Shown here: positions 22,708 through 34,450 of the stretch, piece after piece
Position numbering within the stretch: the stretch's first letter is position 1
Layout: every line of letters begins with the position of its first letter
NCBI GenBank assembly: GCA_026873275.1
Contig: JANTUC010000011.1
Span: forward strand, 496,001-560,000
Direction: 5' to 3'
Source of the DNA: Pseudopithomyces maydicus
Taxonomy: Eukaryota > Ascomycota > Dothideomycetes > Pleosporales > Didymosphaeriaceae
DNA: 64,000 nt
The notes under the pieces: model-generated
The model's database searches: none
What the model saw: the letters and a program-made list of their open reading frames with translations, nothing else
What the model was told of the DNA's origin: nothing
Position numbers and translations under genes: made by a program

Positions 22708-24018
22708 TCACCCATTTCTGCAGTACCCTTTTCCACTATCAGATATGAAATCCCACGTTGGATTTACATTCTCATGCACGAGCTTGAACAACATGTGCCC
22801 AACTACCTTTACTCCCCCATACCGCCCAGGCACAGCATCCCCATCCCATAAGCTGGCAAAAATAACTCTATCTTCTTGCTCACCCTGCCACGGTTGCCGA
22901 CCGTGCTGTGCTATCACATTGTCATAAACCAAAACATCTCCCTGTTGCCACTTGTGCAGTACTCTGATTTCATCCGTTATATCCGCTAGTTTCTTCAAGT
23001 ATTCTTCTGGTATCGGTTTTCCGTCACCGTACAGCTGCTCAGTCACGTTTCTACGCCGCGAATTTGGAGACGACTTGTCCAGAAAATTTTTGTAGTAGGC
23101 TGCAAGTCCGGTGAACAGAGTCGGAAGTCCGGTATGCGGGTGTGTCCGTAGAGCAGGGAGCCGGTGGGACAGCACAAGCGTTTGGTCATCATCTGTCCAT
23201 TCCCAGGTGGTATGCTCACCCCTGTTGTACCGTTTGATTTGCTCCTCGATTTTCTGTTTTCTCGTAGCCTTGTCATCTCCATCTAGGATCTCTTTACCAA
23301 AAGCCTGCTTGAGTGTAGAGCCTCCTGCATACTGCTGCTCCATCTTGTATGTGACCTTGCTCAAGATGCCTTTCTCCGCTAACTCGTTGATGAACTCGGG
23401 TATCTCTTCCTTCGCCCGTTGAAGTAACTCTACGGAGGAAGATATTGGTGTTTCTCCACCTATTTCCGGGGCTTTGTGACAGTAAAAGAGTATATACTCC
23501 GGTGCGTGGGGTACTTGGGGTGACTCATTGTGATTGTAGATAAGAACTTCTTTCGGTGCTTCGTTTGCTGGAGCGACGTTGGGAGCCAGAAGCGGTCTAT
23601 CTACGACGATACCGACGATCTCATGCTCAGAGAATCCGAATGCATACCCGAATTTACTAAAGTCGTCTGCGGAGTGAATTGGTAAACCACGAAATAGTAA
23701 GGTCCCATGCTGAGCAAGCTTCCTGGTGAAGAATTTGTCTTTGGCCTGTAGATTCTTTACAGTCGATATCGCAGCATCTAGTGTTGTTCTTGATGCGTCG
23801 ATGTCCAATGGCTCGAGTGCGAGTGGAGTAATAGTGTTTGCTGCATGGGGTTTGCCGAGCATTCGTTGATTAGTTGCAGAAAGCGGGAAGGATTGAAAGA
23901 CCAAAGGAGTCGAGACTTGATCATTGTTTAGACCTGGAAGATTGGATGAAGCGATGAAAGTAGTCATGTCGTACACAACAGATATAAAGATGCCGAAGAC
24001 TGAAATACAAGTCTTCAA
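22708..24018 (-). CDS. TauD/TfdA-family Fe(II)/2-oxoglutarate dioxygenase, HxE type
   Basis: Intronless frame of 436 residues. The fold marks are GTLLFRGLPI, the iron motif in YNHNESPQVPHAPEY (His-x-Glu rather than His-x-Asp), GGETPI, LPTLFTG and the distal His and Arg in DVLVYDNVIAQHGRQPW ... EDRVIFASL. The His-x-Glu form is that of the clavaminate-synthase-like branch, so the substrate is more likely an amino-acid-derived or other small metabolite than taurine. A second ATG at 23967 (MTTFIASSNL) is a credible start, because the first 17 residues look like added hydrophobic leader and most relatives are cytosolic. No biosynthetic partner gene lies next to it. Confidence 0.85.
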   Translation of the reverse strand: MKTCISVFGIFISVVYDMTTFIASSNLPGLNNDQVSTPLVFQSFPLSATNQRMLGKPHAANTITPLALEPLDIDASRTTLDAAISTVKNLQAKDKFFTRKLAQHGTLLFRGLPIHSADDFSKFGYAFGFSEHEIVGIVVDRPLLAPNVAPANEAPKEVLIYNHNESPQVPHAPEYILFYCHKAPEIGGETPISSSVELLQRAKEEIPEFINELAEKGILSKVTYKMEQQYAGGSTLKQAFGKEILDGDDKATRKQKIEEQIKRYNRGEHTTWEWTDDDQTLVLSHRLPALRTHPHTGLPTLFTGLAAYYKNFLDKSSPNSRRRNVTEQLYGDGKPIPEEYLKKLADITDEIRVLHKWQQGDVLVYDNVIAQHGRQPWQGEQEDRVIFASLWDGDAVPGRYGGVKVVGHMLFKLVHENVNPTWDFISDSGKGYCRNG

Positions 24019-26272
24019 CTATTGTATGTTATGCTCTTTACGGAAACGGATCGACTTACAAGGCAAGCAGAAATATGAGCAAGAAGGAATTCGAACGTGG
24101 GATATCCTAATCTTGTTATCGAAAGTCTGTCCATTTATGTGTTGTGCCACTTGATCTCCGCCCAGCAGCTACCCCACTTCGGCCCACCAGTCCTCTAACA
24201 ACACACATGCTGTCATTTCTATCTATGATTGCGCAACATCTATAGTTCGATCTTCACTGTTGCGAAGCACATGATCTCATCCCCTAAAATGGTTCACAAT
24301 AGTGGGCCATTAGCATAGGCACACAATGTTGTTATGCGTCCTAGACGCAACTCAGACTACAAGTGTAATGCAAAAACCTTAGTGTAATATTTTGCTATCA
24401 CGTTTATTTGTCAAACATATGCGCAATTTTCTATCACGCGGTAGATCCTGCAAACTCATAATTTGCTTGTAGGGCCCGTGAATGGTTCGAAGGTTATGCG
24501 CGTCCAGCAGCTACGTATCGTAGAGAGTTGTCGGTAAATAAAACAATAGGGAGAATATCACGCAATTGACCTGACACCGAAAGCATCTCATCTCCGTGGT
24601 TATTCATATCGAAAGGACGGGTCGGATTGACGGTTACGAAGGGTCAAAGCTCTCCACTCCCTCCTCAATTGTATTATCAACATGACCTGTCTAGGTCCTA
24701 ACGTCAATAATCGAATGACTGTTAGTCAGCAGCCTATGATTCTAAATGTTGCAAGCCTCTCGATTCACTATGTTTCGAAGCCTCGCGATTCCTTGAAGCC
24801 AGGCGCACAGCCATTGTAAGCTTTGGCGAAGTAATGAATCGTGTTTGGTTTCCTGAAATTTATGTAGGCGTCGTAGGAGGCAACGAAAACCCGAGGGAGC
24901 ATACTACCGTCTTTTTCCGATAACGTAGTAACAATATGAGAACGTCCTCAGATACCCGAATTTGAAAAATTTTGCGTTTAGGTTGACTGGCTGGAACGAC
25001 AAGACCAAGGCTTTCGATCTGACGCTGATATGAGACGATGTGCCTGACAGCAAGGCTAGAGGAGTGAGTGTACTACAACCAAAGGTTGTACGCGATTCGC
25101 CTCCTCATGCGGTCCCGCGAGCAACGGTGCCCCCACTTGGGAGTATATTACTAAGAGATATTGTCTACATGATATTCCTGCAATACAGGGAGCTAATATC
25201 GATTAATGCATAGGTGCCTACAGGTGACATCAAGCTCGACAGTGTCGGCCTTGTTTACCTCGAAAACGACCGAACACTAGGAGTTGAACAGGAAACAGCA
25301 ATCGTGCAGAAAACCAGGGTAAGCGACATGTCGGAAGAAGTGGCTCGTAGTATCTTGACTCGGAGCATGATGAGCATTGCTTTATTATCGGAAGGGCTTA
25401 TAGAATTCTCGCAGGAATCTAAGAGCAGATGGCTTGAGGTTGGCACGCAATACTTCCATGATACATGCCACTGTAATCAAGAGTACAAGCAATGTGAAAA
25501 AACGTGCGAAGTATTCAGATTTTTTGAATTGACGAAACCTTGGGATACGGTAAGCAGAGTTAGCATGACCACTAGAGATGGGAGCATCGTTGCGCTCTCG
25601 GCGACGGGGTTCAAATTGCATCACCCATGAAGTAACGATCACATAGCATGTGATTCTAGAGGTAGGGGCCTGTGAGAATTCAGCCCCTGGTGCGGATAGA
25701 GATGAGTTTGTTGAAAGGAACGCGAGTCTAGACCTTAACTGCGTAAAATAATTATTATCTCTTCTATGACCGAATGATCCATCACGGTTTCCGACATACA
25801 TTATGATATTATAATCAATTGATTCTAGAAGGCGTAAACTTGCTACTAGACTTGATGGGTCGTCGAGACGGGTGCATGCGGACGGACCGATGCTTCCGAC
25901 GAACGTACGTTCAAACGCGCGCTAACGATCGCATGGGGAAACTGCCCAGATAGGAATGAGTACCTCTCTTAGCCCAGGTCAATAAAGGCTGCGGATTCCC
26001 GAAAGTAGGGCCGCATTAGCCTTGAACCAAGGCTCATTTCACGAAAGTCCTTGGATTACGTGTGTGGCATCACTAATTACCTGCTTTCATCTATCTGCCA
26101 AAAACGATGACCGGCAATTCGAGCACTAGCTGCAACCAAGGATTTGAAACATTAAATGAGGAGACAGTGGCATGATTTATGAACCCACGATGTGCCCTCC
26201 GTTTCAAACAGTCAATTGCTACCGCAGCGTAGCTTTTGGTTGTTTTCCTCATCGTTCCACTGAGCTGTAGAC
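24019..26272. other. Long AT-rich gap without a clear gene
   Basis: 2.25 kb without recognisable domains. A 138-codon frame on the plus strand (25214-25630) overlaps a frame of equal length on the minus strand (25385-25801); neither is convincing. It could be an eroded gene or repeat remnant. Confidence 0.45.
25214..25630 (+). CDS. Doubtful ORF, 138 residues
   Basis: Contains four Cys close together (HDTCHCNQEYKQCEKTC) and no signal peptide. No family recognised, no introns implied, and the antisense frame is equally open. Listed only because the gap around it is large. Confidence 0.15.
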   Translation: MPTGDIKLDSVGLVYLENDRTLGVEQETAIVQKTRVSDMSEEVARSILTRSMMSIALLSEGLIEFSQESKSRWLEVGTQYFHDTCHCNQEYKQCEKTCEVFRFFELTKPWDTVSRVSMTTRDGSIVALSATGFKLHHP

Positions 26273-28470
26273 ATGTTCACAATCTCACGATTAGGCCTTG
26301 TCTCGTGGGCGATCGTCGCGATCAAAACACAGGCACATCCACTATTCGATGGAATTCTCGTTCAACGAGCAGAAAATCTGAGCAAGACATATGATTATGT
26401 GGTCGTCGGTGCTGGTGCATCCGGCTTGACTGTCGCGAATCGCTTATCTGAAGATCCCGGTATGGGTATGCTCATATTTCACGCGCGCTAGTAGACTAAT
26501 GACAATACACAGCTATCACTGTGCTCGTGATTGAAGCGGGATTATTGTAAGCTTTTCAGAAGAGAATTCATTTGTGGTCCACCAGGCTCACATCAGTCAC
26601 TAGCGATCAAAACGAAGATTTTGTCACAATTCCTGGGCTTGCTGGCGGCGCTGTAGGGACCAAATACGACTGGAATACGTCTTACTCTGCAAACGATGCC
26701 CTAGGTGGTCGTATAGTACCGATTCCCCAAGGAAAAATAGTTGGCGGCTCCACAAAGTTGAATTGTATGGTTTTTGACCGAGGGTCAAAGTCAGATTACA
26801 ATGCCTGGGAGAGCTTTGGAAATAGCGGGTGGAGCTTTGAAAGCATACTGCCGTATTTCAAGAAGGTATTTTCAGTCACTCTTCTAAAGATTCTAAAGTG
26901 GACATGTTATCTGATCATAGTACAGAACGAGAAATTCACGCCACCAACAAAAGAAATCCTGGCTGAATACGATATCAAATGGGACACAAAGTTTCACGGT
27001 CAAGAAGGATATATGGACGTTACGTATTCTCCATTTATATGGCCAACAACCAGTAAAAGCTCACCAGCCCTGTCCTAAACGGCGTTCTGAAGTGGTACTG
27101 ACTTCCTTGCTAGAAAATCTGATCAACGCAACCAAAGAAGCAGGAATATACATTCCTGATGATCAGGCGAGCGGTAACGCCTTTGGTGGCTATTTTTGTC
27201 CTCATAATATGAACCCCGTTACTGTCACGCGATCATCGGCCAAAGAGGCTTACTACGATACTGCTGTCACACGCCCAAATTTTCATCTTATTGCCGAAAA
27301 TCAGGTCACACGTATCATTACAGAGACATCGAATGGCACCGTCAAGGTCACTGGCATTGAGGTGAGATAATGAATTCATTATGAATAGACTAAGTTTAAG
27401 CTGAGATCATGTGTAGTTCGCAAGCTCGTCAGAAGCGACACGCCATACGGTCAATGTTTCTCGAGAGGCTATCGTTGCTGCTGGGGCGCTACACACGCCA
27501 CAGTTGCTCCAAATATCTGGAATTGGAGATGCGGCACATCTCAATAGCATCGGCGTGGAAACCGTTGTGAATCTACCGGCTGTCGGCCATAACCTACACG
27601 ATCACGTCTCAACTGCAATTGTCAACACAAGTAAGTTTGATCTGCTAATTAGCACCCAAAGATTTCTCGCAGACTAATTGGAATACCGCAGTCAACACCA
27701 CAATTTTGACTCCGAGCGCTCTCGAGAACGCTACCTTTGCCGCTCAAGCCCGACAGGAATATGAAGCGCAAAAGAAGGGACCATATACCTCTCCTACGGG
27801 CGACTTTCTTCTCTTCCTTCCCGTTTCTACTTACTCAGATGCCAAAGCCGAGTTATATGCCCAAGCTGTAGCTGGGAATGCCTCGAAATCTCTCCCAGCC
27901 AACACGCCTGAGGAAGTACTCAAGGGTTACCAAACTCAGTACGACTCTCTTACCAATCGTCTTCTCTCTAACGAGTCTGGAAATCTCGAGATTATATGGG
28001 CCGACGGAGTCATGTTGTTGGGTCTGCAGCACCCCTACTCCCGAGGAAGCGTCAAGGCATCTTCGGCCAGCATTTTCGATCCGCCTATTGCCGACTCTGG
28101 CTTTTTGCGCAACCCACTCGATGTGGCTCTCCTGCGAGAAGGCATCCGCTTTGCCCGCCGCTTCATCACAACCCCATCACTCGCCGTGCTCAATCCAGTC
28201 GAGGTCGCGCCAGGTGCGACTGTAACTAGTGATGAAGGTTTGGATGAATTCATACGTGGCGGAGCTTCAACTTTATACCATCCAGCCGGGTCTTGTAAAA
28301 TGGGTCCAAGGGAGGAGGGTGGCGTAGTTGATACAGAGTTGAAAGTTTATGGAGTTTCGGGGCTGAGGATCGTGGACCAAAGTGTCTTCCCACAGCTGCC
28401 GGCCAGTCATACCATGACGACGGCCTATGGGGTTGCTGAAAAGGCTGCGGATATCATTCGTGGACTATAG
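26273..28470 (+). CDS. GMC-family FAD oxidoreductase (AA3-like), secreted
   Basis: Oxidises an alcohol or sugar with FAD; fungal secreted members feed H2O2 or electrons to lignocellulose attack. Seven exons (26273-26465, 26513-26546, 26604-26865, 26926-27052, 27114-27361, 27417-27630, 27692-28470) give 618 residues. A signal peptide (MFTISRLGLVSWAIVAIKTQ) precedes the FAD-binding YDYVVVGAGASGLTVANRL. Other marks are AITVLVIEAG, KIVGGSTKLNCMVFDRGS (GMC signature 1), EAIVAAGALHTPQLLQISGI (signature 2), the catalytic His in STLYHPAGSCKMGP and the second active-site residue in FPQLPASHTMTTAYGVAEKA. Aryl-alcohol oxidase, glucose oxidase or dehydrogenase cannot be told apart from these motifs. The donor of intron 1 has an alternative GTATGG six bases upstream in the same phase. 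Confidence 0.92.
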
Positions 28471-28912
28471 GATTGTATAATCGTACACAGGAGAAACCTA
28501 TGTCAAAGACTGTTATTTGAGATCTGTTACTGCATAATCCCCAAGTTTAAGCAAGCCTCCCCCCACCCCGGTTTGGATTCTTCCTTTTAGAGATATTGTA
28601 CATCCGAATCTCCAAAAGCTCCGTCACTCGGGAACAATCAGTCGTGAAATATGACGGCGACATTGAGCTTTTCAACATACTTTGCTCAAGTTCAACCATC
28701 ATGCTTAGTTATCCTTGCTGTATGCAGAGATTTCGAGTTAAGGCTGGGAGCTATTTTTTTCCAGTAACCTTTTTACATGCATCGCATGAGCTAGTTCTGC
28801 TTTAAATTAATATAACTTTTCCACAGGAGCATGCATCCGTTTCTTAAGTAAATGCCAATAGTGGTGACTATGGCGATGGCCATTATTGCAGGGGCATAGC
28901 ACCATGTATTTT
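28471..28912. other. Convergent 3' gap
   Basis: Lies between the ends of the GMC gene (plus) and the SAT4-like gene (minus). No gene seen. Confidence 0.5.
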
Positions 28913-29916
28913 CTACTGCCCCACAACAGCCCTATCTTCGCCTGCTCCTATCGTAAACTTGCGCCGACTGAGCGGACCATCACCAATTCTTGCCAGCGGA
29001 GGTCCTATGAACGGCAGACAAGCCGCAAGAATACCAAGGTGAAGCTCCAGTGAGAAAAGCATCTCTACTCGACTATTTTTCCACCCTGAGGTAGTTCCGT
29101 ATACGATCGCTCGGATACTAACGATTACTACGATTCTGTAGGTTTTAGCTTTTACGATGTTACTTGCGACGTGGTTATACTTACACAATACCTAGTCCAA
29201 ACATTAAACTGATCCCGATCTTCTTCCTCAAAGTCATCTTTTGGAGTCGGATGATGACTAGTAGCGGAATAATGACCAGTATTAAGTCAATGACCGGGTT
29301 CGAAATGGTAATGAACAATGTTCCGCCTTTGCTAGAGAGACTGCAAGATCCCGTTTTTGGGTCGTAATGATCCTCTATAGGTGTGCAGAATATACACAAA
29401 GCAATAATTGTCATGAAAAGTATCATGACAGATACAGCAATCATACACCACGCTACTCGATTTACCCAAACAATGACGCGGAAGAACTCCCTGTAGCATA
29501 GTAGAATGGAAATCTTTATGTAGACGATTGCAGGCATGTAGATCGTGTCGCTGGTGAACGTGAGCCGCTTGGTGAGCGCGGAACGGGATTCGGTAAAGAC
29601 GATTCCACTGTGTCTATATAAGAAATAATGTACTAGATATTTAGTCAGATCGCGTCAAGCCTTATCTTTATTGGCGTCCATACTATAGGTTTTGATTGCA
29701 AAGCGGGCCAATGCAAGAAGCTATAGAGATTAGTTTCACGTCTGAGAATCCAACTAGGCGCACACGAACCAGGGCCAAGACTATAAAACAATCTCCCGCA
29801 TCATAGCGCTTGTTTTTCATCGCCCTTGCCCATAGCCTGAGCGAAACAGATGTAGTCGCGAAAACGAGACATATCGAAGATGACACTGTCTCCACCACTT
29901 TGAAAGAAACCGTCAT
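28913..29916 (-). pseudogene. SAT4/Pth11-like rhodopsin-domain membrane protein, splice frame unresolved
   Basis: Pieces of a seven-helix fungal rhodopsin-domain protein: 29916-29770 (SSICLVFATTSVSLRLWARA, KRYDAGDCFIVLAL), about 29720-29684 (LLALARFAIKTY), 29613-29185 (HSGIVFTESRSALTKR, MPAIVYIKISILLCYREFFR, a CTPIEDHYDPK loop, ISNPVIDLILVIIPLLVI) and 29134-28913 (SRVEMLFSLELHLGILAAC). The last two join cleanly with a GTAAGT donor. The second piece cannot be joined to the third: the only GT donor (29683) is off by one base and the natural frame runs into TGA. Either one base is missing from the sequence or the gene is dead. These proteins are thought to sense surfaces or ligands. Confidence 0.7.
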
Positions 29917-30460
29917 GGGATTGGAGTCGCAGAACGAGAAGTTTGAAGGAGCGGTTACCTCGGGTATTATACTGCTGCTCGCTAGCCACGAACGGGGGCC
30001 AAATCCATATGCACGCTTAGATTAAGTCCGGTGCCTTCCGGAACTACATACACTCAACTGATCTATAATTGTTTTTGAGTAGAGCCATCATTATGAAAAA
30101 AGTTGATCTAGGCGCTATCACTTATGTGGGCAGCCTGTACTGAAAACTAGCAACCCAGCGCGCAGAAGTACATGTAGTTCATCTGGGATTTCGCCGGATT
30201 GTGTCAGTGAAAAGATTCAGGGCCTATATCAGATACCAAATTTAGAAAGGTTTCCTGTTTCAATTTAACACCAACGGTCGAATTCCTAGTTCGTGCAGGG
30301 AAAAGAATTGGAGGAAGTAGTGAGGTGCAATGCGGTAAGGTCGCGAATCCTGCCGAGATCCGAAGAACCGCCGATGAATCTCCAGCGTCGCAACTCCATC
30401 TAAGCACGCAATCTGGTGACTCCTCCACTTCGAACCTGACCACCGTTGCTTCTATTCCAA
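29917..30460. other. Divergent promoter region
   Basis: Between the SAT4-like gene (minus) and the amino-acid transporter (plus). No gene seen. Confidence 0.5.
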
Positions 30461-32121
30461 ATGGCAGCAACAGAGCATACCCCTTTGTTGCGGGATGAAG
30501 ATGCGCCCACTTCCACCCCCGCTCCCGCTCCTGAATCAGCAACGTCACGACCTAAAGGAACATTTGCTCCTCGTTTAGGCGCTCTCGATGGCTTTGCACT
30601 CCTTGTCAGTATTGTGATCGGATCGGGAATATTTTCGTCACCCGGACCCGTTGATGCAAACGTGCCCTCTCCCGGTGCGGCTCTCCTTGTATGGCTTCTG
30701 GGAGGAGTGCTAGCTTGGATGGGATCGCTCTCTATGGCTGAACTTGGTACGGCATTTCCTGGAGAAGGTGGCATTCAACCATACCTCTCGTACATCTACG
30801 GCGAAGTTTTCGGTTACCTGGCTGCATGGAGTTGGTGTGTGGCCACTATGCCCGCAACACTCGCCATTCTAAGCATCGTGTTTGTCGAAAGCATCTATTC
30901 CAGTCTTGGCATCAACGAGCCAGAGCCACCGATTACGCACAAATTGTTCTCGCTCCTCGTGCTTGTAGTGGTCGCTACGGCGAATTCAATCAGCACGAAG
31001 ACGAGTACTCGACTGAGCAGTTTCTTCGTGGCCATTAAGCTGTTCACCATCTTGTTGCTTATTGTTGCGGGAATGACCGTTGTATTTGTGTTTTTGGGTA
31101 AACACAAAGATTTGGGAGGTCATGACTGGAATGGGAAAAACTGGTTTGCTCCGAGAAGTACGGTCGCACCTGATGGAAGTTCGTTCGACTGGAGAGGCGT
31201 GAGCACATGGCAAAGCCTGGGCTTCTACAGCACGGCGTTGTATGGTGCTCTTTGGGCGTACTCAGGATGGGACAAAGTAAGTCCGGATTAGTTTGTCGTA
31301 CTGAATTCCAGCTCACATGTCATTGACAGGCTAACTATGTCGCCGCCGAACTTCGTAACCCAAGAAAGCAGCTTCCGCTATCTATCAACACCGCTATCCC
31401 AACTATTATCGTATGCTACGTCGCTGCGAATGCCGTCTATTATGTTCTTCTACCCTGGAAAGTAATATCCACGACAGATGCTGCCGCTGTGGTAAGTTCT
31501 AAGTTTCAACTCCAAATATTGATCGTAATTGACCATATCCAGACCGCAGTAACCCATTTTCTCGGCAAAGGCGTGGCTTACTTTGCAACCGTACTAATAT
31601 GTCTTGTCATCGCCGGCTCAGCCCTCGGAAACTCATTTGTCGCCGGTCGCATGGCAGTCGCAGCAGCTAACAAAGGATGGTTTCCCCGAGTGTTCGGCAC
31701 CGTGGGCCAGATAGGTACTTTCCAAGTGTCGCAACCAAAAGGTTCAAGCGAATCCAACGATGAGGATGAAGGCGAATCGCCAATCAACGCCATACTTCTC
31801 AACACAGTACTTTCAGCCATCTACATTCTACTTGGAAACATGCGCATTCTGCTGACTCTGAACGGTCTCGCAGAGTATGCATTCTTTTTCCTTACCGTAC
31901 TAGGTGCCATCATACTGCGTTTCAGAGAGCCGGAGCTTGAACGCCCAGTGAAGCCGTTCATTCTGGTGCCAATTTTGTTTTCTGTCATCAGTGGGTTTGT
32001 GGTAGTCCGCGGAGCAGTTTTTGCGCCAGTACAGGCCGGAATTCTACTGGGAATATGGGCTATTGGGTTGATTTTCTTCTACGCGAGGAAAAGTCTGACT
32101 AGCAACAGCATTGTGGTTTAG
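30461..32121 (+). CDS. L-type amino-acid transporter (APC superfamily)
   Basis: Plasma-membrane amino-acid permease related to fungal high-affinity methionine permeases and animal LAT proteins. Exons 30461-31276, 31330-31491 and 31543-32121 give 518 residues with about 12 membrane helices. The first helix carries the family's unwound substrate motif, LLVSIVIGSGIFSSPG, followed by GAALLVWLLGGVLAWMGSLS and AELGTAFPGEGGIQPYLSYIYG. Also seen: GALWAYSGWDKANYVAAEL across intron 1, the motif typical of LAT relatives, and SALGNSFVAGRMAVAAANKG. The start is the first ATG, at 30461. The N-terminal tail is short and Pro/Thr-rich and the loop SESNDEDEGESP is acidic. Confidence 0.92.
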
Positions 32122-32903
32122 ATAGGGACGGATGGAGAGCGATATATGACCGGGCACATGGCCATCTTCCCAGTACCCTTGAATAATAGCTGGTAATGGT
32201 ATATGTCATAGCGACAAGAGATAGAGTTGAGCCTTACTTCTGTTGATGTCATAGATTTCAAATCTGATTAATATGGCATATTTTTAGGAACTGACTATCT
32301 TCCTTTCCTCGATAAACTCTAACGGGACAATAGCAATCAGCTTATGTGTCACGGCGTCGGGATATTGCTCAATGGCGTTAGAAAGTAGAATGTCAACTTT
32401 CTGAACCTAGACTAGCAATTTTCTCTGTGGCCACTAAATAGCTTATCATGGCGGTAATTGTGCTTCCAGAAAATCCACGAGGCATATTAATGGGCTTGTT
32501 GTTGCAGATAGTTATATTTGCAGTATGCTGACCGTTTTTGCGTTATTAGCGGGACCCTAAACGTATCTTCGCGTACCCGTTCCCCCCGTATTTTGGCACA
32601 AAACCGGAAGTATCTAACTAGGCCCCAGCCTATTCTCCACCTCTAACAGCACACACTTCGAGAAGCGCGCTACTTTCCCTGTCTGTTCTCTTTCGCTAAC
32701 GACGTATTCTCAAGTATAGCCTATTTCAGGATAGAGGCATTCGTAAGCTCCAAACATGGCAGTGGTGTATATATCTGCTAATAGAACTCTGTTTTTCTTG
32801 TACAATCCACGCAGTACGCTCCTTCTGAAGAATTGGCTTTTTTTTTCATTGTTTCTTGTTCATCCGTCACTTTTTGCCGTTTTTCCCTTCCAAGTAGAGC
32901 ATC
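32122..32903. other. Intergenic region before the RTA1-like gene
   Basis: No gene seen; pyrimidine-rich leader from about 32770 to 32900. Confidence 0.5.
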
Positions 32904-33799
32904 ATGCTATACCCCCGTGGCGAGGCCGACTTCGATTTATATCCCTATACGCCATCAGCATCTGCAGGTTATACCTTCCTCGCCCTCTTCGCCATTGGAG
33001 GCTTTGTACATCTAGCAATGCTATTCCCACTCCGTTCGTGGTTTTACACTCCGTTCGTGCTTGGATGCGCTGGTGAGTCTCTACTTCGGCTCCTATTCTG
33101 ACAAGCCACCATACAATCTAGAAAACATTTACTGAGATCATCTTAGGCGAAGCAGCCGGCTACTACGCACGCGCATGGTCTTCCTCCAACATTCGAGAAG
33201 GCTCACCCTATCTTATACAGCTCATGTTGATCCTTGCCTCTGCTCCTCTTCTCGCCGCAACAATCTACATGGCACTTGGACGACTTATTCGTGGGCTAAA
33301 TGCAGTCGAACACGCGTTTCTCTCCCCTCGTTGGACAACCAAGATCTACGTCCTCATCGACATCGGTAGTTTCGTCACTCAGATGATGGGGACAGCTATG
33401 CAGGCCAGCGGCGACGCCGAAGGTGCCCGAACAGGAAATACGATCGTTGTTGCAGGACTGGGCGTGCAACTAGGGGCGTTCACGATTTTTATCATGAGTG
33501 TAGCAATATTTCATCGAAGGTTGGCATTGCATCCGACAGAGATATCCAGAGAGCACAATGGATGGAGGAAGTATATGTGGATGCTATACACCGTGAGCAT
33601 ACTCATTGTTGTACGGAGTGTGTTCAGATTGATCGAATTCTCAGAGGGGCCTGAAGGGCAAATTTACAAAACGGAAGCGCTCATGTATGTTTTCGACGCG
33701 TCGATAATGTTCATAGTGGTGGTTATCATGGTTGTCTTACATCCAGGTTTATTGCTGAGGGCAATCAGAAAGACGGATAGAGGCATTCCCTTGCTTTAG
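32904..33799 (+). CDS. RTA1-like seven-helix membrane protein
   Basis: Member of the fungal lipid-translocating exporter family linked to drug and lipid stress. Exons 32904-33072 and 33147-33799 join in frame to 273 residues with seven hydrophobic segments. Family marks are CAGEAAGYYARAWSS across the intron, PYLIQLMLILASAPLLAATI, ATIYMALGRLI, KIYVLIDIGSFVTQMMG (an acidic residue inside a helix), the helix LVVRSVFRLIEFSEG-like IVVRSVFRLIEFSEGPEG, and EALMYVFDASIMFIVVVIM. The C-terminal tail is short, without the long charged tail of yeast RTA1. Confidence 0.92.
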
Positions 33800-34450
33800 C
33801 GGATGTCGCGATTTGTTGACTTCTCCATATTTGGACGACTGAATAGGACTATTAAGCATGCGAGATTAATATGTCAGAGATAGCTGTCTCATGAATCTTA
33901 ATGTTTGTTGTCAATCGCTCCTTTCCGCCATCCACCCGCTAGCAGCTAGCTGAAGCTCGAAGGATTGTCATCCCAGATGATAGCATGGCAACTCGCCGAG
34001 AATCGTTAGTTTATTCGTTGCTTATCACCACCAACAGCCCCACGCTAAGGTCTCGTGCGAAACGCCCTGCAGTTGACAGGAGTTTGCGAGAGCGTGGCGC
34101 GACGCCACTAGTCATCAATTGGTTCCGGTCACGATGAATGGGTCATATAGAGGCCTCTACCATTCCAAAACGCCTCTTCCAAGACGACAAGAGACAATAG
34201 TCTTCCAGCTGACTTGTCAGGTAGGATGCCTTTTCCAGCAATCTTGCAAAAAAGCGTCGTCCCCGAACTTGCTAGTTCCCGAACGCTCACCACTTCGTGA
34301 ATCCGTCTTCGAGGACAATGAAGCCCTATTGTTTCTAGTGCAATACTCTGCATGTACAAGTAGATTTTGTAATAATTAGACAGCACATTCTGAACATTGG
34401 ATATGGGTTTTTATTTGCTAAGGGAGCAGCCTGGGCTGTCTCATGGCCCT
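33800..34450. other. Intergenic region before the second SAT4-like gene
   Basis: Open frames on both strands at 34119-34386 overlap and look random. No gene seen. Confidence 0.5.
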
